From Psychromonas marina (lineage in GTDB: Bacteria; Pseudomonadota; Gammaproteobacteria; Enterobacterales; Psychromonadaceae): a stretch of DNA of 64,000 nt. A model generated the notes under the pieces. The model worked only from the letters and a program-made list of their open reading frames with translations, did no database searches and was not told the DNA's origin. The number at the start of each line of letters is the position of its first letter. The stretch's first letter is position 1. The stretch lies in the NCBI RefSeq assembly GCF_030161115.1, contig NZ_BSPQ01000010.1:124001-188000 (forward strand), in the 5' to 3' direction. The translations under genes were made by a program, and so were the position numbers. Below, in pieces: positions 35,731-45,301 of this stretch.

Positions 35731-36766
35731 GTTGCTCTCCCTGATGTTTACTGGTTTTACGTGTCTTTATTTTTTGTATTAATAAGCTCAGGCTAAAAGC
35801 GGATAAATAAAGCAACACAATGACGATCACCAAGTAGTGATGCAAGGTGTGTGTGATTTGATAACTGGTGCTGTTGAACAGTTGTGGTTCAAGCTCAGAG
35901 ATAGTCTGGTACGCTTGGTCTAATTGCTGTTTATCGAGTGCTTTAAAGGTTTGCCCGCCTGTTTCTTGGGTAATTCGATCGATGGTTTGCATATCTAATG
36001 CTTGTTCGCCAACCGTTGCGGGGTCTCCCATTGCAATAACATGTACGCGGATACCTTTTACGGCTGCAACTTTTGCAGCATCGATAGGGCTGACAAAGCT
36101 GCCCGTATCATTACCGTCGGTTAATAAAATGACTACTTTTTCTCTGTTTTTTTGTTGATTGCTTTTATCTTGCTCGGCTTGTTCAAAGACTTTTATTGCC
36201 AGGCCTACAGCATCCCCCAAATGGGTACTTTGTCCTGCCATACCGGTATCCGATTGTACTAATAATGTTTGCCATACCGCGATATCTGCAGTGAAAGGGG
36301 TTTGTAGGAAAGCAGCATCAGCAAACAAAATTAATCCTAAGCGGTCGCCTTGTCGCGACGCAGAAAAATCTTGCAAAACGTGTTTAGCTGCGTCAATGCG
36401 TGTACTTTTATTACCCTCGCTATCAACGAAGTCAGCTTCATTCATGGATCCCGATAAATCGAGAACAATCATCACATCACGCCCTAATTGCTCGCGTAAT
36501 TGCGGCGCACTTAACTGGGTTGGTTTAGTCATCGCGAAGACTAAACAGATCCAAGTAAATACCAACAGGGTTCGTTGCCACAAGTTCGCTTTAAGCATGC
36601 TTGCACCTTCACTGGGTTTCTCATTGAGTGTGTCGATCAGAGTCTTAAAAAAGGGAACTTTCAACGCAGTTTTCTTGGTTTTATAAGCATTGCTAAAACG
36701 CATCACCAGCAATGGTAGAGGCAACAATAACAATAACCAAGGATATGTGAGTTCAAGAGAAGACAT
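35723..36766 (-). CDS. VWA domain inner-membrane protein (BatA type)
   Basis: A 347-residue protein with membrane segments near residues 8-22, 68-84 and 308-330 around a VWA domain. The MIDAS motif is VLDLSGSMNEAD (about residue 97), with the conserved Thr in TDGNDTGS. The VWA fold suggests metal-dependent protein-protein interaction with client proteins or with the partner VWA protein. It lies in a run of six minus-strand genes with overlaps or gaps of a few bases. Confidence 0.88.
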   Translation of the reverse strand: MSSLELTYPWLLLLLPLPLLVMRFSNAYKTKKTALKVPFFKTLIDTLNEKPSEGASMLKANLWQRTLLVFTWICLVFAMTKPTQLSAPQLREQLGRDVMIVLDLSGSMNEADFVDSEGNKSTRIDAAKHVLQDFSASRQGDRLGLILFADAAFLQTPFTADIAVWQTLLVQSDTGMAGQSTHLGDAVGLAIKVFEQAEQDKSNQQKNREKVVILLTDGNDTGSFVSPIDAAKVAAVKGIRVHVIAMGDPATVGEQALDMQTIDRITQETGGQTFKALDKQQLDQAYQTISELEPQLFNSTSYQITHTLHHYLVIVIVLLYLSAFSLSLLIQKIKTRKTSKHQGEQHV

Positions 36767-36767
36767 G

Positions 36768-37328
36768 TTATTGCCCCTTCAATAATTGCAGTGGTTTAAA
36801 AGAAAATTGATTTTTATGATGCTTAAGCCAGTGTTGGCTTTGTTTGTTTAAGCGGTGGATATCATCATGACTTAAATTTACATTCGGATTATATAAACTA
36901 TTGATCCAACGCTGTCCTAATTCACTCTGCCATGTGTTGCTTTTAATTAACCGATCCAAATGAACTAACACAGCGTTATCAGCTAAGGTTGCAGAGTGCG
37001 GCTCGAGATAAAATAACACCTGTTTAAGGGTATAAAAATGTTGTTCCGCCGCGGTCTGATTAATGACTGATTCTGCTTTCGTCTGACTATTTTTTTTATT
37101 AGACATGATAATTTGAAGTGCTGTTAGTGCTTCACGGCGATACCTATTTTTCCAAACATGGCGTAATGTAATGAGCACCATTACTATGCTCATTAAGCTT
37201 AACAACGTGAGTACATACCACCATCCTATTGGTAGATGGTCAATTCCCGGCCACCATGAAACTGCATCACTGGTCTGGACCTCGATAAGGTCACGTAAAA
37301 TATAGGTTGATGGAGGTGTATGCGGCAT
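36768..37328 (-). CDS. DUF4381 domain-containing membrane protein
   Basis: A 186-residue protein with one membrane segment near residues 32-55 (WWYVLTLLSLMSIVMVLITL) and a soluble cytoplasmic part. The N-terminal ILRDLIEVQTSDAVSWWPGIDHLPIGWW matches the short DUF4381 proteins found between DUF58 and VWA genes in MoxR operons. It ends one base before the BatA-type start. Function is unknown; it is expected to be a membrane component of the same complex. Confidence 0.8.
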   Translation of the reverse strand: MPHTPPSTYILRDLIEVQTSDAVSWWPGIDHLPIGWWYVLTLLSLMSIVMVLITLRHVWKNRYRREALTALQIIMSNKKNSQTKAESVINQTAAEQHFYTLKQVLFYLEPHSATLADNAVLVHLDRLIKSNTWQSELGQRWINSLYNPNVNLSHDDIHRLNKQSQHWLKHHKNQFSFKPLQLLKGQ

Positions 37329-37330
37329 TG

Positions 37331-38278
37331 TTAAGCTCCAATTGCGCGTTTGAGTTGGCTTAAGTGATGGCCGTCTGTGCTTAATTCAACAAGCGGTAAA
37401 TTGTTGCGTGCCATTAAATGATTTAGCTTCATTGCATTATCTGCTGCCGTAGCAGAGAGGTGCTGATTGACTTGAGAAATTTGTTGTTGTCGATCTAGGC
37501 TAAATTGAAAATCACCATCTCCCATAACCCAAGTTCCCTGTTTGGGAATGAGATGTTCCATCGGATCTGAAATACGTATCGCTAATAGATCATTGCTGCG
37601 CTGAATGTTTTTTAATTTGCTAATGTCATCTTCATTTAGGGTTAAAAAATCACTTAATATAATGATGGTTGATTGACGTAAATCGCGTTTGGCTAAGGTC
37701 ATTAAGCTATCTGAGAAAGTGATATGATCCTGTGATGCTACGTTCAATGATTGATTACTTTGACTGAGCGTTTTTAATAGATGCAAGGCGTGCTGCTGTC
37801 CTCGCATCGGTTCTGACCATGCCAGCTCTGTTGTGTTTTTTATTAATAAACCAATACGATCGCCTTCACGTAATACACGCCATGAGATTAATGCCGCGAC
37901 TTCTGCTGCAACGACTGATTTCATGGTATCGATGGATGAAAAGAACATATTAGCGCCTTGATCAACCAGTATTATCACATTGCGATCTTTCTCTTCGCTA
38001 TACAAACGTACATGGGGTTGCCCTGTTCTAAGGGTAACTTTCCAATCTAAATTACGGATATCGTCGCCCATTTGATAATGCTTTAACTCTTCGAAATTTA
38101 AGCCTCTGCCACGAAACTGTGAATGATGGCGACCTGACATTAAGCTTTTCGCTTGCCACTTGGGTAACAGTCGAAATGAATGGCTCAATGCTTGGAGTTT
38201 GACTAAATGGCGATAATCGACGTGTAATCGTGCATCAAGTGGTGACGGTTTCTGGGCGTTGAATGTTAGTCTGCTCAT
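37331..38278 (-). CDS. DUF58 domain-containing protein
   Basis: A 315-residue cytoplasmic protein with the DUF58 signature SGRHHSQFRGRGLNFEELKHYQMGDDIRNLDWKVT split around residues 48-82, followed by a degenerate VWA-like fold (NVIILVDQGANMFF, STIIILSDFL). DUF58 proteins accompany MoxR ATPases, probably as adaptors between ATPase and client. It is separated by two bases from the DUF4381 gene and six bases from moxR. Confidence 0.9.
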   Translation of the reverse strand: MSRLTFNAQKPSPLDARLHVDYRHLVKLQALSHSFRLLPKWQAKSLMSGRHHSQFRGRGLNFEELKHYQMGDDIRNLDWKVTLRTGQPHVRLYSEEKDRNVIILVDQGANMFFSSIDTMKSVVAAEVAALISWRVLREGDRIGLLIKNTTELAWSEPMRGQQHALHLLKTLSQSNQSLNVASQDHITFSDSLMTLAKRDLRQSTIIILSDFLTLNEDDISKLKNIQRSNDLLAIRISDPMEHLIPKQGTWVMGDGDFQFSLDRQQQISQVNQHLSATAADNAMKLNHLMARNNLPLVELSTDGHHLSQLKRAIGA

Positions 38279-38284
38279 TACCTG

Positions 38285-39265
38285 CTACCCAATGAGTACA
38301 TTATCTAAAAGTGTGTTGACCACCTCTTTACCATCGATATCATCAGCAAGCGCGTCATAACTTAAGGTTATACGATGAGATAAAACCGAGTGAGCAATGC
38401 TTCTCACATCGTCGGGTAAAACATGATCTCGACCTGATAACCATGCATGTGCACGTGCGCATTTATCGAGTGCGATCGTCGCGCGAGGACTCGAACCGGT
38501 TTTTATCCAGCTCGCTAAAGGGGAGTCTGGGTAGCGTTTTGGCTGACGAGTTGCCATCACCAATGCCACCATATATCTTTCAACGACTGCGGAAACGGCA
38601 ATGTCACTTACCTGTTTACGTGCCGTTAAAAACAATTTTGGATCAATTTTTAGTTGTGTCATTTGCTCAACAACAAGCGCTGATTTTTCTTCAGTTCGGA
38701 CTAAACGAATAATATCCAATTCAGCATCATCGTCTGGGTAATCAACATTTACTTTCATCATGAAGCGATCCATTTGCGCTTCAGGTAAAGGGTAGGTACC
38801 TTCTTGTTCAACGGGATTCTGAGTCGCTAATACCATAAAAATCTCATCGAGCTGATGGCTAGTATCTCCTACCGTAACAGTACTCTCAGCCATTGCCTCT
38901 AATAGTGCCGCTTGTACCTTTGCTGGCGCACGATTGATTTCATCCGCTAAAACAAGGTTATTAAACAGTGGCCCTTGCTGAAAGGTTAATAGTGGTGTGC
39001 CGTTATTATCTTGATATTGAATGGTACCGGTTATATCTGAAGGCAGTAGATCCGGAGTGAATTGTACGCGTCCAAAAGAAGCACTCATGGTATCAGCAAG
39101 TGATTTTACAGAGCGTGTTTTAGCTGTGCCAGGTAACCCTTCTAATAATACGTGCCCTTTGGTGAGCAAACCAATGACTAATGCTTTAATGACATGAGGT
39201 TGCCCAATCACAGATTTTTCAACTTGCTTGATTAATGCATTGATGCTGTCTAACGTCTTATTCAT
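38285..39265 (-). CDS. MoxR family AAA+ ATPase
   Basis: First gene of the operon. A 326-residue AAA+ protein with Walker A in LEGLPGTAKTRSVKSLA (about residues 42-58), Walker B and linker in LVLADEINRAPAKVQAALLEAMAE, sensor 1 in VLATQNPVEQEGTYPLPEAQMDRFMM, and the C-terminal lid. MoxR proteins act as chaperones that insert cofactors or activate enzyme complexes, with methanol dehydrogenase the founding case. It is divergent from the arylsulfatase, with about 195 bases between the starts, so the two transcription units could share control. Confidence 0.92.
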   Translation of the reverse strand: MNKTLDSINALIKQVEKSVIGQPHVIKALVIGLLTKGHVLLEGLPGTAKTRSVKSLADTMSASFGRVQFTPDLLPSDITGTIQYQDNNGTPLLTFQQGPLFNNLVLADEINRAPAKVQAALLEAMAESTVTVGDTSHQLDEIFMVLATQNPVEQEGTYPLPEAQMDRFMMKVNVDYPDDDAELDIIRLVRTEEKSALVVEQMTQLKIDPKLFLTARKQVSDIAVSAVVERYMVALVMATRQPKRYPDSPLASWIKTGSSPRATIALDKCARAHAWLSGRDHVLPDDVRSIAHSVLSHRITLSYDALADDIDGKEVVNTLLDNVLIG

Positions 39266-39379
39266 TTATTTCTCCGGAGTATAGATTTAGCCATATTTTG
39301 ATTGGTCTTTACACTCAGGTATCTTAAACTATTTTACTAATAACTATGTATAGCCAAAGGTTATACCCGCTATTCGGTG

Positions 39380-39402
39380 AATAATTTTTCCTACTCCATA
39401 TA
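39380..39402. promoter_or_regulatory. Weak copy of a dispersed promoter-proximal motif
   Basis: AATAATTTTTCCTACTCCAT begins at 39380, 80 bases before the arylsulfatase ATG. It matches the first half of the motif found upstream of the PhyH, DUF6279-like and yceH genes but diverges in the CTCTGAT half. It may be chance similarity. Confidence 0.25.
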
Positions 39403-39459
39403 ATCTAAACGTCTAAGAAATCAATTCTTAATTTTGTAAAAAAATATATCGGAGTACGT

Positions 39460-41031
39460 ATGGCACAATCATTTAGTTTTAATAAAGTGGCGTTATGTTC
39501 AGGTTTGGTCGCAGCCTCAACGGTTGCAAACGCAGCAGAGAAACCTAATATCCTTGCGATTTGGGGCGATGATGTTGGTATTTTTAATATCAGCGCATAC
39601 AACAATGGCATGATGGGCTATCACACACCTAACATCGACCGTATTGCTAACGAAGGGGCGTTATTTACGGACCATTATGGTCAGCAATCATGTACAGCAG
39701 GTCGTGCGGCATTCTTAACTGGCCAAGAACCATTTCGTACAGGCCTATTAACAATCGGTATGCCTGGCTCTGATGCGGGTATTCCCGATTGGACACCCAC
39801 TATTGCTGATCTGTTAAAAGAGCAAGGTTATATGACCGCGCAGTTTGGTAAAAACCACATGGGTGATCAAGATAAACATCTTCCTACTGCACACGGTTTT
39901 GATGAATTCTTCGGTAACCTTTACCACTTAAACGCGGAAGAGGAGCCGGAGACATACTACTACCCGAAAGATGCTGAATTCGCTAAAAAATATGGCCCTC
40001 GTGGTGTGATTAAATCAACTGCTGATGGCAAGATTGAAGATACGGGTCCAATGACGCGTAAGCGTATGGAAAATGCCGATGAAGAGTTCTTAGAAGAGTC
40101 GCTCGCCTTTATGGAGAAAGCGGTTAATGCTAAAAAACCTTTCTTTATCTGGCATAACACGACACGTATGCATGTTTGGACACGTTTACAAGAGAAGTAC
40201 CAAGGCATTTCAGGCATCTCTATCTATGCGGATGGCATGATGGAACATGATGACCACATTGGTATTTTATTAGATAAAATCGATTCATTAGGTATTACTG
40301 ATAATACGATTGTTATCTACTCTACCGATAACGGTGCAGAAACGGTGTCATGGCCTGATGGTGGTGCAACTTTCTTCCACGGTGAAAAAGGAACAACCTT
40401 TGAAGGTGGGATGCGTGTTCCTCAATTAGTTCGTTGGCCTGGTGTGATTGACCCTGGTACTAAAATTAACGACATAATGTCACATAAAGATTGGTTACCA
40501 ACATTATTGGCGGCTGCAGGTGATGATAACGTTGTTGAAAAATTAAAGTCAGAAAAGGGCGCTAACTATAATGGTAAAAACTGGCGTGTGCATATGGATG
40601 GCTACAACTTCCTGCCTTACTTTGAAGGTAAAGAGGAGCAGGGACCACGTGACGGTATGCTTTATTTCTCAGCAAATGCTGAATTAAACGCGGTACGTAC
40701 TGGCGACTTTAAAGTGTCGTTTGCAACAATGGAAGGTAATATTACCGATGCGGTTCGTTTCCAATCGAACTGGCCACAAGTCGTTCATTTACGTGCAGAC
40801 CCATTCGAAAAAGCACCGCATGAGTCCGCTATGTACCTACGCTGGATGGCCGATAACATGTGGTTATTTGTTCCAGTCGGTAATCAAGTAGAAGAGTTTA
40901 TTGGCACATTAGCAGATTACCCTCGTCAAGAGAGTCAAGTATTGAACCCTGGTAACTTCAATCAAAATACTTATATGCTTCAAGGTAAATTACAGCAGCT
41001 TGAACAAGTTCGCCAAAAAGTAATCAAGTAA
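39460..41031 (+). CDS. Secreted arylsulfatase
   Basis: A 523-residue exported type I sulfatase. The signal peptide ends near VAASTVANA. The formylglycine motif is CTAGR at residues 78-82 (C-x-A-x-R), the cysteine form, so it needs maturation; the anaerobic maturase in this locus is the obvious candidate. Metal-site residues are seen in NILAIWGDDVG and IYSTDNGAETVSWPDGG, and in GKNHMGD. The natural substrate, perhaps a sulfated algal glycan or a small aryl sulfate, cannot be told. Divergent from moxR. A hairpin follows the stop. Confidence 0.92.
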   Translation: MAQSFSFNKVALCSGLVAASTVANAAEKPNILAIWGDDVGIFNISAYNNGMMGYHTPNIDRIANEGALFTDHYGQQSCTAGRAAFLTGQEPFRTGLLTIGMPGSDAGIPDWTPTIADLLKEQGYMTAQFGKNHMGDQDKHLPTAHGFDEFFGNLYHLNAEEEPETYYYPKDAEFAKKYGPRGVIKSTADGKIEDTGPMTRKRMENADEEFLEESLAFMEKAVNAKKPFFIWHNTTRMHVWTRLQEKYQGISGISIYADGMMEHDDHIGILLDKIDSLGITDNTIVIYSTDNGAETVSWPDGGATFFHGEKGTTFEGGMRVPQLVRWPGVIDPGTKINDIMSHKDWLPTLLAAAGDDNVVEKLKSEKGANYNGKNWRVHMDGYNFLPYFEGKEEQGPRDGMLYFSANAELNAVRTGDFKVSFATMEGNITDAVRFQSNWPQVVHLRADPFEKAPHESAMYLRWMADNMWLFVPVGNQVEEFIGTLADYPRQESQVLNPGNFNQNTYMLQGKLQQLEQVRQKVIK

Positions 41032-41042
41032 TTACGTCATAG

Positions 41043-41073
41043 CGAGGATATTGTGAACCCTGCAATATCCTCG
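41043..41073 (+). terminator. Hairpin after arylsulfatase
   Basis: CGAGGATATTG pairs perfectly with CAATATCCTCG around a nine-base loop, 11 bases after the stop. Only TT follows, so termination may be inefficient or factor-assisted. Confidence 0.65.
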
Positions 41074-41283
41074 TTAAAATTACAATTGTCGTACTCCCCT
41101 TGTTATGCCTGATTTCCCCTTAGTTTTTGATAACCAACTATTGCCTATACCATACTATTTAGTCGTTAGTGATGGAGTATATAGCAGCGTGATAACAGAC
41201 ACTGGGGTGTTAACGGTACACCGTTTTAACGCAGGGAATAATAAAAGTAACGCATCAAAAATGATCATAAAAGTAGGTTAAAA

Positions 41284-42378
41284 ATGTTTAATAAAATCAC
41301 CACGCCTGTTTCTGTTTCCTTATTAATACTGACCAGTGCTAGCTATGCTGGTGGACTCAGTTTATCTCAAATTGGCACAACGCAAAGTACCGCTACTGCG
41401 GGTGTCAGTAACGTGACCAATAATCGTGATGCTTCGGCTGTTGTTGCCAACGCAGCTGGTCTATCGGGCATCGAAGATTCAAGTTTTATGTTTGGGTTAC
41501 AGTACTTAGATATTAACAGTGATTTTGAAGGAGATAATCGAGGTGCGACAAATAGCAGCGAAGGGCTGGTTATACCGCATATCTCTTATGCGAAACGTTT
41601 TAATGAGCAATGGGTCGGTGGTGTTGCACTGCACTCACCTGGTGGTTTAGGGCTGGAATATGATAATGGTATTGCAGGCTTGGGGCGTATTGAGTCAAGT
41701 ACCATCACTACTTTAAACATCAGTGCATCTGCTTCTTATCAAGTAAATGATCGCTTCGCCTTGGGTGGTTCTGTGATTGCACAATATGGCGGATTACAAA
41801 CTCAATTAGCGAGGGGGCAAGAAGTAGATATAGATGACTGGAGTCCCTCTTTTTCCCTGTCTTCACTGTATCAAATCAATGAAAGTACTCACATCGGCGC
41901 AGTTTACAACTATGGGGTGCAATATGACTTAGATACCTCTGTAGGCAACAAGGAATTAAGCCGCGAAATTAATTGGCCGCAAAGTGTAGAGCTAGGTGTT
42001 CAACATCAAATATCAAACAACTTAAATGTAATGGTCAATGCAAACTGGCAACAGTGGAGTCAATTTGCTAAGGGTTATGATGATACCTATGGCGCTGGTA
42101 TTGCGTTTAGCTATCAGCTTAATAGTTGGAGGTTACACTCTGGTTTTAGTGCAGATAGCAGTCCGCTAAGTGCAGAAAACCGTGGTCATGCATTACCACT
42201 CGATGCGCAATGGCGCTTGGGCTTAGGAGCAGAGAAAAAACTTGAGAATGAGATGACTCTTGGCTTGGCTTATCAGTACCAATCATTGGGTGATGGTGAA
42301 ATAACCGATATGGGGTTGTTAAACGGTAAGTACAACAATAACCGTATCCACTTTATTACCGCGTCATTAAGCTTTTAG
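41284..42378 (+). CDS. FadL/OmpP1 family outer-membrane transport protein
   Basis: A 364-residue outer-membrane beta-barrel. The signal peptide ends SASYA, and the mature N-terminus GGLSLSQIGTTQSTATAGVSNV followed by DASAVVANAAGL is the FadL hatch pattern. Alternating strands end in the aromatic-terminated FITASLSF. FadL relatives import fatty acids or other hydrophobic compounds. It is followed 20 bases later by a small membrane protein and an HlyD adaptor, so it belongs to a three-gene transcript. It is shorter than E. coli FadL. Confidence 0.85.
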   Translation: MFNKITTPVSVSLLILTSASYAGGLSLSQIGTTQSTATAGVSNVTNNRDASAVVANAAGLSGIEDSSFMFGLQYLDINSDFEGDNRGATNSSEGLVIPHISYAKRFNEQWVGGVALHSPGGLGLEYDNGIAGLGRIESSTITTLNISASASYQVNDRFALGGSVIAQYGGLQTQLARGQEVDIDDWSPSFSLSSLYQINESTHIGAVYNYGVQYDLDTSVGNKELSREINWPQSVELGVQHQISNNLNVMVNANWQQWSQFAKGYDDTYGAGIAFSYQLNSWRLHSGFSADSSPLSAENRGHALPLDAQWRLGLGAEKKLENEMTLGLAYQYQSLGDGEITDMGLLNGKYNNNRIHFITASLSF

Positions 42379-42398
42379 TTAATCAATAGGGGTCAGTT

Positions 42399-42896
42399 AT
42401 GACTGAGTTAATAGTTGAAGAGGTTGCTCAATTAGCACCTCCAAAAACATTTAGGAAGAAGATCGCAAGCGGATTGCTGAAAACAGTTAAGCTATCTATT
42501 TATTTGGCTGTTTTTATTGGTTTCTCAGTGTTGATTTCAACATTAGCAACAATTCATGGCAAGCAGATCCCTGCAGAATATTTTGTGGATGGGTATCCAA
42601 CCATTTTAGGGCTACTTGACTCTGAAATTTTTATGGGCGTTATTTTTGTGATCACGTTGTCGATATTTGCTTACTTGCTTTGGTTGCTCTGGGAGTTACA
42701 TGAAGTTGCCGTGCACAAAGCAAAGGCGATCTCTAGTCAGCAAATACAGCTGGTTTTTGCTCTGTCGTTATGTGGTTTATTTATCCATAAAGCGTGGTGG
42801 GTGGTAGCCGTTATTATTGCCTTTACACGCTGGGATTTACTTGCACAAAAGGTTTCTGAGATTATTGCTAATGGTCGCAGAGGAGATAAACAATGA
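42399..42896 (+). CDS. Small inner-membrane protein, unknown function
   Basis: 165 residues with membrane segments near 31-52, 73-100 and 115-140. No family recognised. The cytoplasmic N-terminus is charged (FRKKIASGLLKTVKL). GGGG six bases before the ATG is a good ribosome binding site. Its stop overlaps the HlyD start (ATGA), so the two products are probably made together and may form a complex. E. coli has comparable pairs of a small membrane protein with an HlyD-like adaptor (for example yiaW-yiaV), but sequence relationship was not established. Confidence 0.7.
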   Translation: MTELIVEEVAQLAPPKTFRKKIASGLLKTVKLSIYLAVFIGFSVLISTLATIHGKQIPAEYFVDGYPTILGLLDSEIFMGVIFVITLSIFAYLLWLLWELHEVAVHKAKAISSQQIQLVFALSLCGLFIHKAWWVVAVIIAFTRWDLLAQKVSEIIANGRRGDKQ

Positions 42897-43924
42897 AGGA
42901 GATAATGTTACCTTATGTTTTTATCATCTGGATTTTAGTTAAAACAGGTGTTATTCAATGGACATTACGCAATGCGGTTATTTATGTCGGGTTTGGTCTT
43001 TTTCTTTGCGCGATGTTATTTACAGCACATCGTTTTTGGTCTCCAGCGGATTTAACCGATAGCTCAACCGTTAAAGCTCCCCATGCGGTGTTAAGCCCAT
43101 TATTCGGTGAGCAAGTTGAATCGGTACATGTTGTCCATAACCAAGTGGTTAAAAAAGGCGATTTAATTTATCAGCTCGTCTCTATTGATGGTAATGAAAA
43201 AATTGAAGCATTAATGGCACAGGTTGATGCGAAACAAGCGACCATCGCATCATTAAATGTAACCATCAAAAATGACTATAAAAATCTGAATCGATTAACG
43301 AAATTAAATGATTATGCAAGCGAATCTAGTCGCGATGATCTACTTGCAAAAATCGAAAGCGCAGAAGCGAATATCATCGTCAATAATGCTGATATTAATA
43401 AATTGAAAGCAGATATTAATGCAGCAAAGTGGGATAACGATCGTAAAACGGTACGTGCCCCATTTGATGGCCAGATGTCTATCACGACATTAGCTGATGG
43501 CAGTCGTTTAGGTAATTTGCACATTTACGATACCAGTAAAAAGTTCTTAGAGATGCGTATTCCTGATCAAGCCTATAGTTACATTAAAATAGGGCAGTTT
43601 GCTGAGTTTTATGTGGATGCTTTCCCTGGAGAGATATTTCGAGGGCGTGTACACAGTTTGACTGCGGGCACTGGGGAAGCGATGGTAACTAATCGGGCTT
43701 CAGATCAGCAAGTAAGGCAACATGTTGGCAATAATGCCGGCTCGCATGGTCGTACTGTGATTATCGAGTTTGTGGAGCCTGAAGGTTACAATGTACCGAT
43801 TGGCGCAACTGGTTCTGCTTGGATATCCGCTGAAAAGCCACTGCCTATTTTAGGGTTTATGGACATTATTGGCGGTGCGACCGTGCGCTTAAAAGCCTTA
43901 AAATCCTACTTTAGTGCTTTATAA
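42893..43924 (+). CDS. HlyD family periplasmic adaptor protein
   Basis: A membrane-fusion protein of 343 residues with N-terminal membrane segments (about 8-40). A split biotinyl-lipoyl domain (VLSPLFGEQVESVHVVHNQVVKKGDLIYQL; TVRAPFDGQMSI) flanks a coiled coil around residues 105-180, and a beta-barrel domain follows (LEMRIPDQAYSYIKIGQFAEFYVD). Such adaptors bridge an inner-membrane pump and an outer-membrane channel. No pump gene of the ABC, MFS or RND type adjoins; the neighbours are a small membrane protein and a FadL-like barrel. Confidence 0.88.
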   Translation: MKEIMLPYVFIIWILVKTGVIQWTLRNAVIYVGFGLFLCAMLFTAHRFWSPADLTDSSTVKAPHAVLSPLFGEQVESVHVVHNQVVKKGDLIYQLVSIDGNEKIEALMAQVDAKQATIASLNVTIKNDYKNLNRLTKLNDYASESSRDDLLAKIESAEANIIVNNADINKLKADINAAKWDNDRKTVRAPFDGQMSITTLADGSRLGNLHIYDTSKKFLEMRIPDQAYSYIKIGQFAEFYVDAFPGEIFRGRVHSLTAGTGEAMVTNRASDQQVRQHVGNNAGSHGRTVIIEFVEPEGYNVPIGATGSAWISAEKPLPILGFMDIIGGATVRLKALKSYFSAL

Positions 43925-44035
43925 ATTTAACGCTTATTAACCGAATAGTAATCAAACACTAACTTATAGCCGTATAAGTTAGTGTTTATTTCAATGACAG
44001 TGTATGTGGTAGTGATTCATTAATGAATACTAGGT

Positions 44036-44905
44036 TTATCCCTTAAAATTAGGTTTAACCATGCCTGCCACTTTTGTACGCATGGTAAATAATGCGCCAG
44101 ATAAAGGACGTGCTTCAACTTCACTTTCACTCATATTTTCACGTGTCGTGGTGATATAAAGGGTTTTCATATCTTCGCCGCCGAAGCAAACCATTGTTGG
44201 ACAGCGAACAGGCAGTTGATGCTCTTCTAACACTTCTCCCGTTGGGCTAATACGTGCGATACGGTGACCGTCAAACAGTGCAGTCCAATAACAACCTTCC
44301 ACATCAACTGCTGCACCATCGGGGCGACCATGGCCAAGTGGGAATCGTTTGAAAACTTCCCGTAAACCTAACCCGCCATCTTCAAGCATTGGTGTTCTGT
44401 ACATCACATAATTTGGTGTGTCACAGGTATACATCCATTGTTTATCTGGGCTAAATGCCAGCCCATTTGCACCAAGAATATCACTTTGGATAACCTTAGG
44501 AGTTAGATCTGTATCGACACGTACGAGTAGTGCGCCATTAAATGGTTTTCGTGTCCAATAAGTGCCTGCATAAAATCGCCCATCTTGGTCGACGCCGCCA
44601 TCATTAAAGCGGGCTAGTAAAGGGTTGTTCGGGTTGTCACATACTTGAGACTGTATAGCACCATGTTCATCGGCTAAGAAAATACCGGTGCGCATTGCTA
44701 AAATAAAGCCACCTTTTTCTCTTAGTGCAAAACAGCCTACTTCTTCGTTAAAAGAAAGCACGGTATGATTTTTTGATTCAGGGCAGAAGCGATGTATCTG
44801 TTGTTCAAGAATGTCTGTCCACAGCAAAGTATTAGTTGCTGCATCCCAGGTTGGGCACTCTGGTAGTTGTCCAATATAGTTAAATAGAACGTCAGGCAGA
44901 TTCAT
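44036..44905 (-). CDS. SMP-30/gluconolactonase family lactonase
   Basis: A six-bladed beta-propeller enzyme of 289 residues. Family motifs visible are LPECPTWDAATNTLLWTDI at residues 14-32 with the metal-binding Glu, RFNDGGVDQDGRFYAGT around 107-123 with Asn/Asp ligands, and ILGANGLAFSPDKQWMYTCDT. It probably opens a sugar lactone, such as an aldonolactone, in the cytoplasm. The exact substrate is unknown and no sugar-dehydrogenase gene adjoins. It is divergent from the MarC-family gene. Confidence 0.87.
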   Translation of the reverse strand: MNLPDVLFNYIGQLPECPTWDAATNTLLWTDILEQQIHRFCPESKNHTVLSFNEEVGCFALREKGGFILAMRTGIFLADEHGAIQSQVCDNPNNPLLARFNDGGVDQDGRFYAGTYWTRKPFNGALLVRVDTDLTPKVIQSDILGANGLAFSPDKQWMYTCDTPNYVMYRTPMLEDGGLGLREVFKRFPLGHGRPDGAAVDVEGCYWTALFDGHRIARISPTGEVLEEHQLPVRCPTMVCFGGEDMKTLYITTTRENMSESEVEARPLSGALFTMRTKVAGMVKPNFKG

Positions 44906-45301
44906 AATGTGAAACCTTAATTTTTATGGTGATTGATAGATATTACTCGAATACTATTCGTGCTCTCGATTTGCTGTGTTTCGACAAGGAAAGACACTTA
45001 TCGCATTGTTTATATTTGTAATTATTCCCCACATAATAGCAATTATGTAAAAAACCAAAAGACTATTATTGGCGGATCTATTGTGTATATTGATACAAAT
45101 CTATTTAATTTGGCATTGAGCATCGTTAATGAGAGATAAAGTCTAATTTACTTATACAGGAGTGGTTACTTGATACCCAAAGGTATTCGATCAAGATATT
45201 AACGAGGTGACTAACTGAGGAATAAATTGCACTTTGTTGATAACAAATTACAATGCCGAATACGGATAACAACACTTATTTATTGTATAAGGAATATACA
45301 G
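44906..45301. other. Intergenic region between lactonase and yhgN-like genes
   Basis: 396 bases of AT-rich sequence that should contain two divergent promoters. Short frames exist but have no ribosome binding sites or recognisable products. No hairpin or clear operator stands out. Confidence 0.4.

Noticed and set aside
44933-45139. 68-residue plus-strand protein in the lactonase/yhgN gap
   Set aside because: No ribosome binding site, composition typical of AT-rich non-coding DNA, and it would fill a divergent promoter region.
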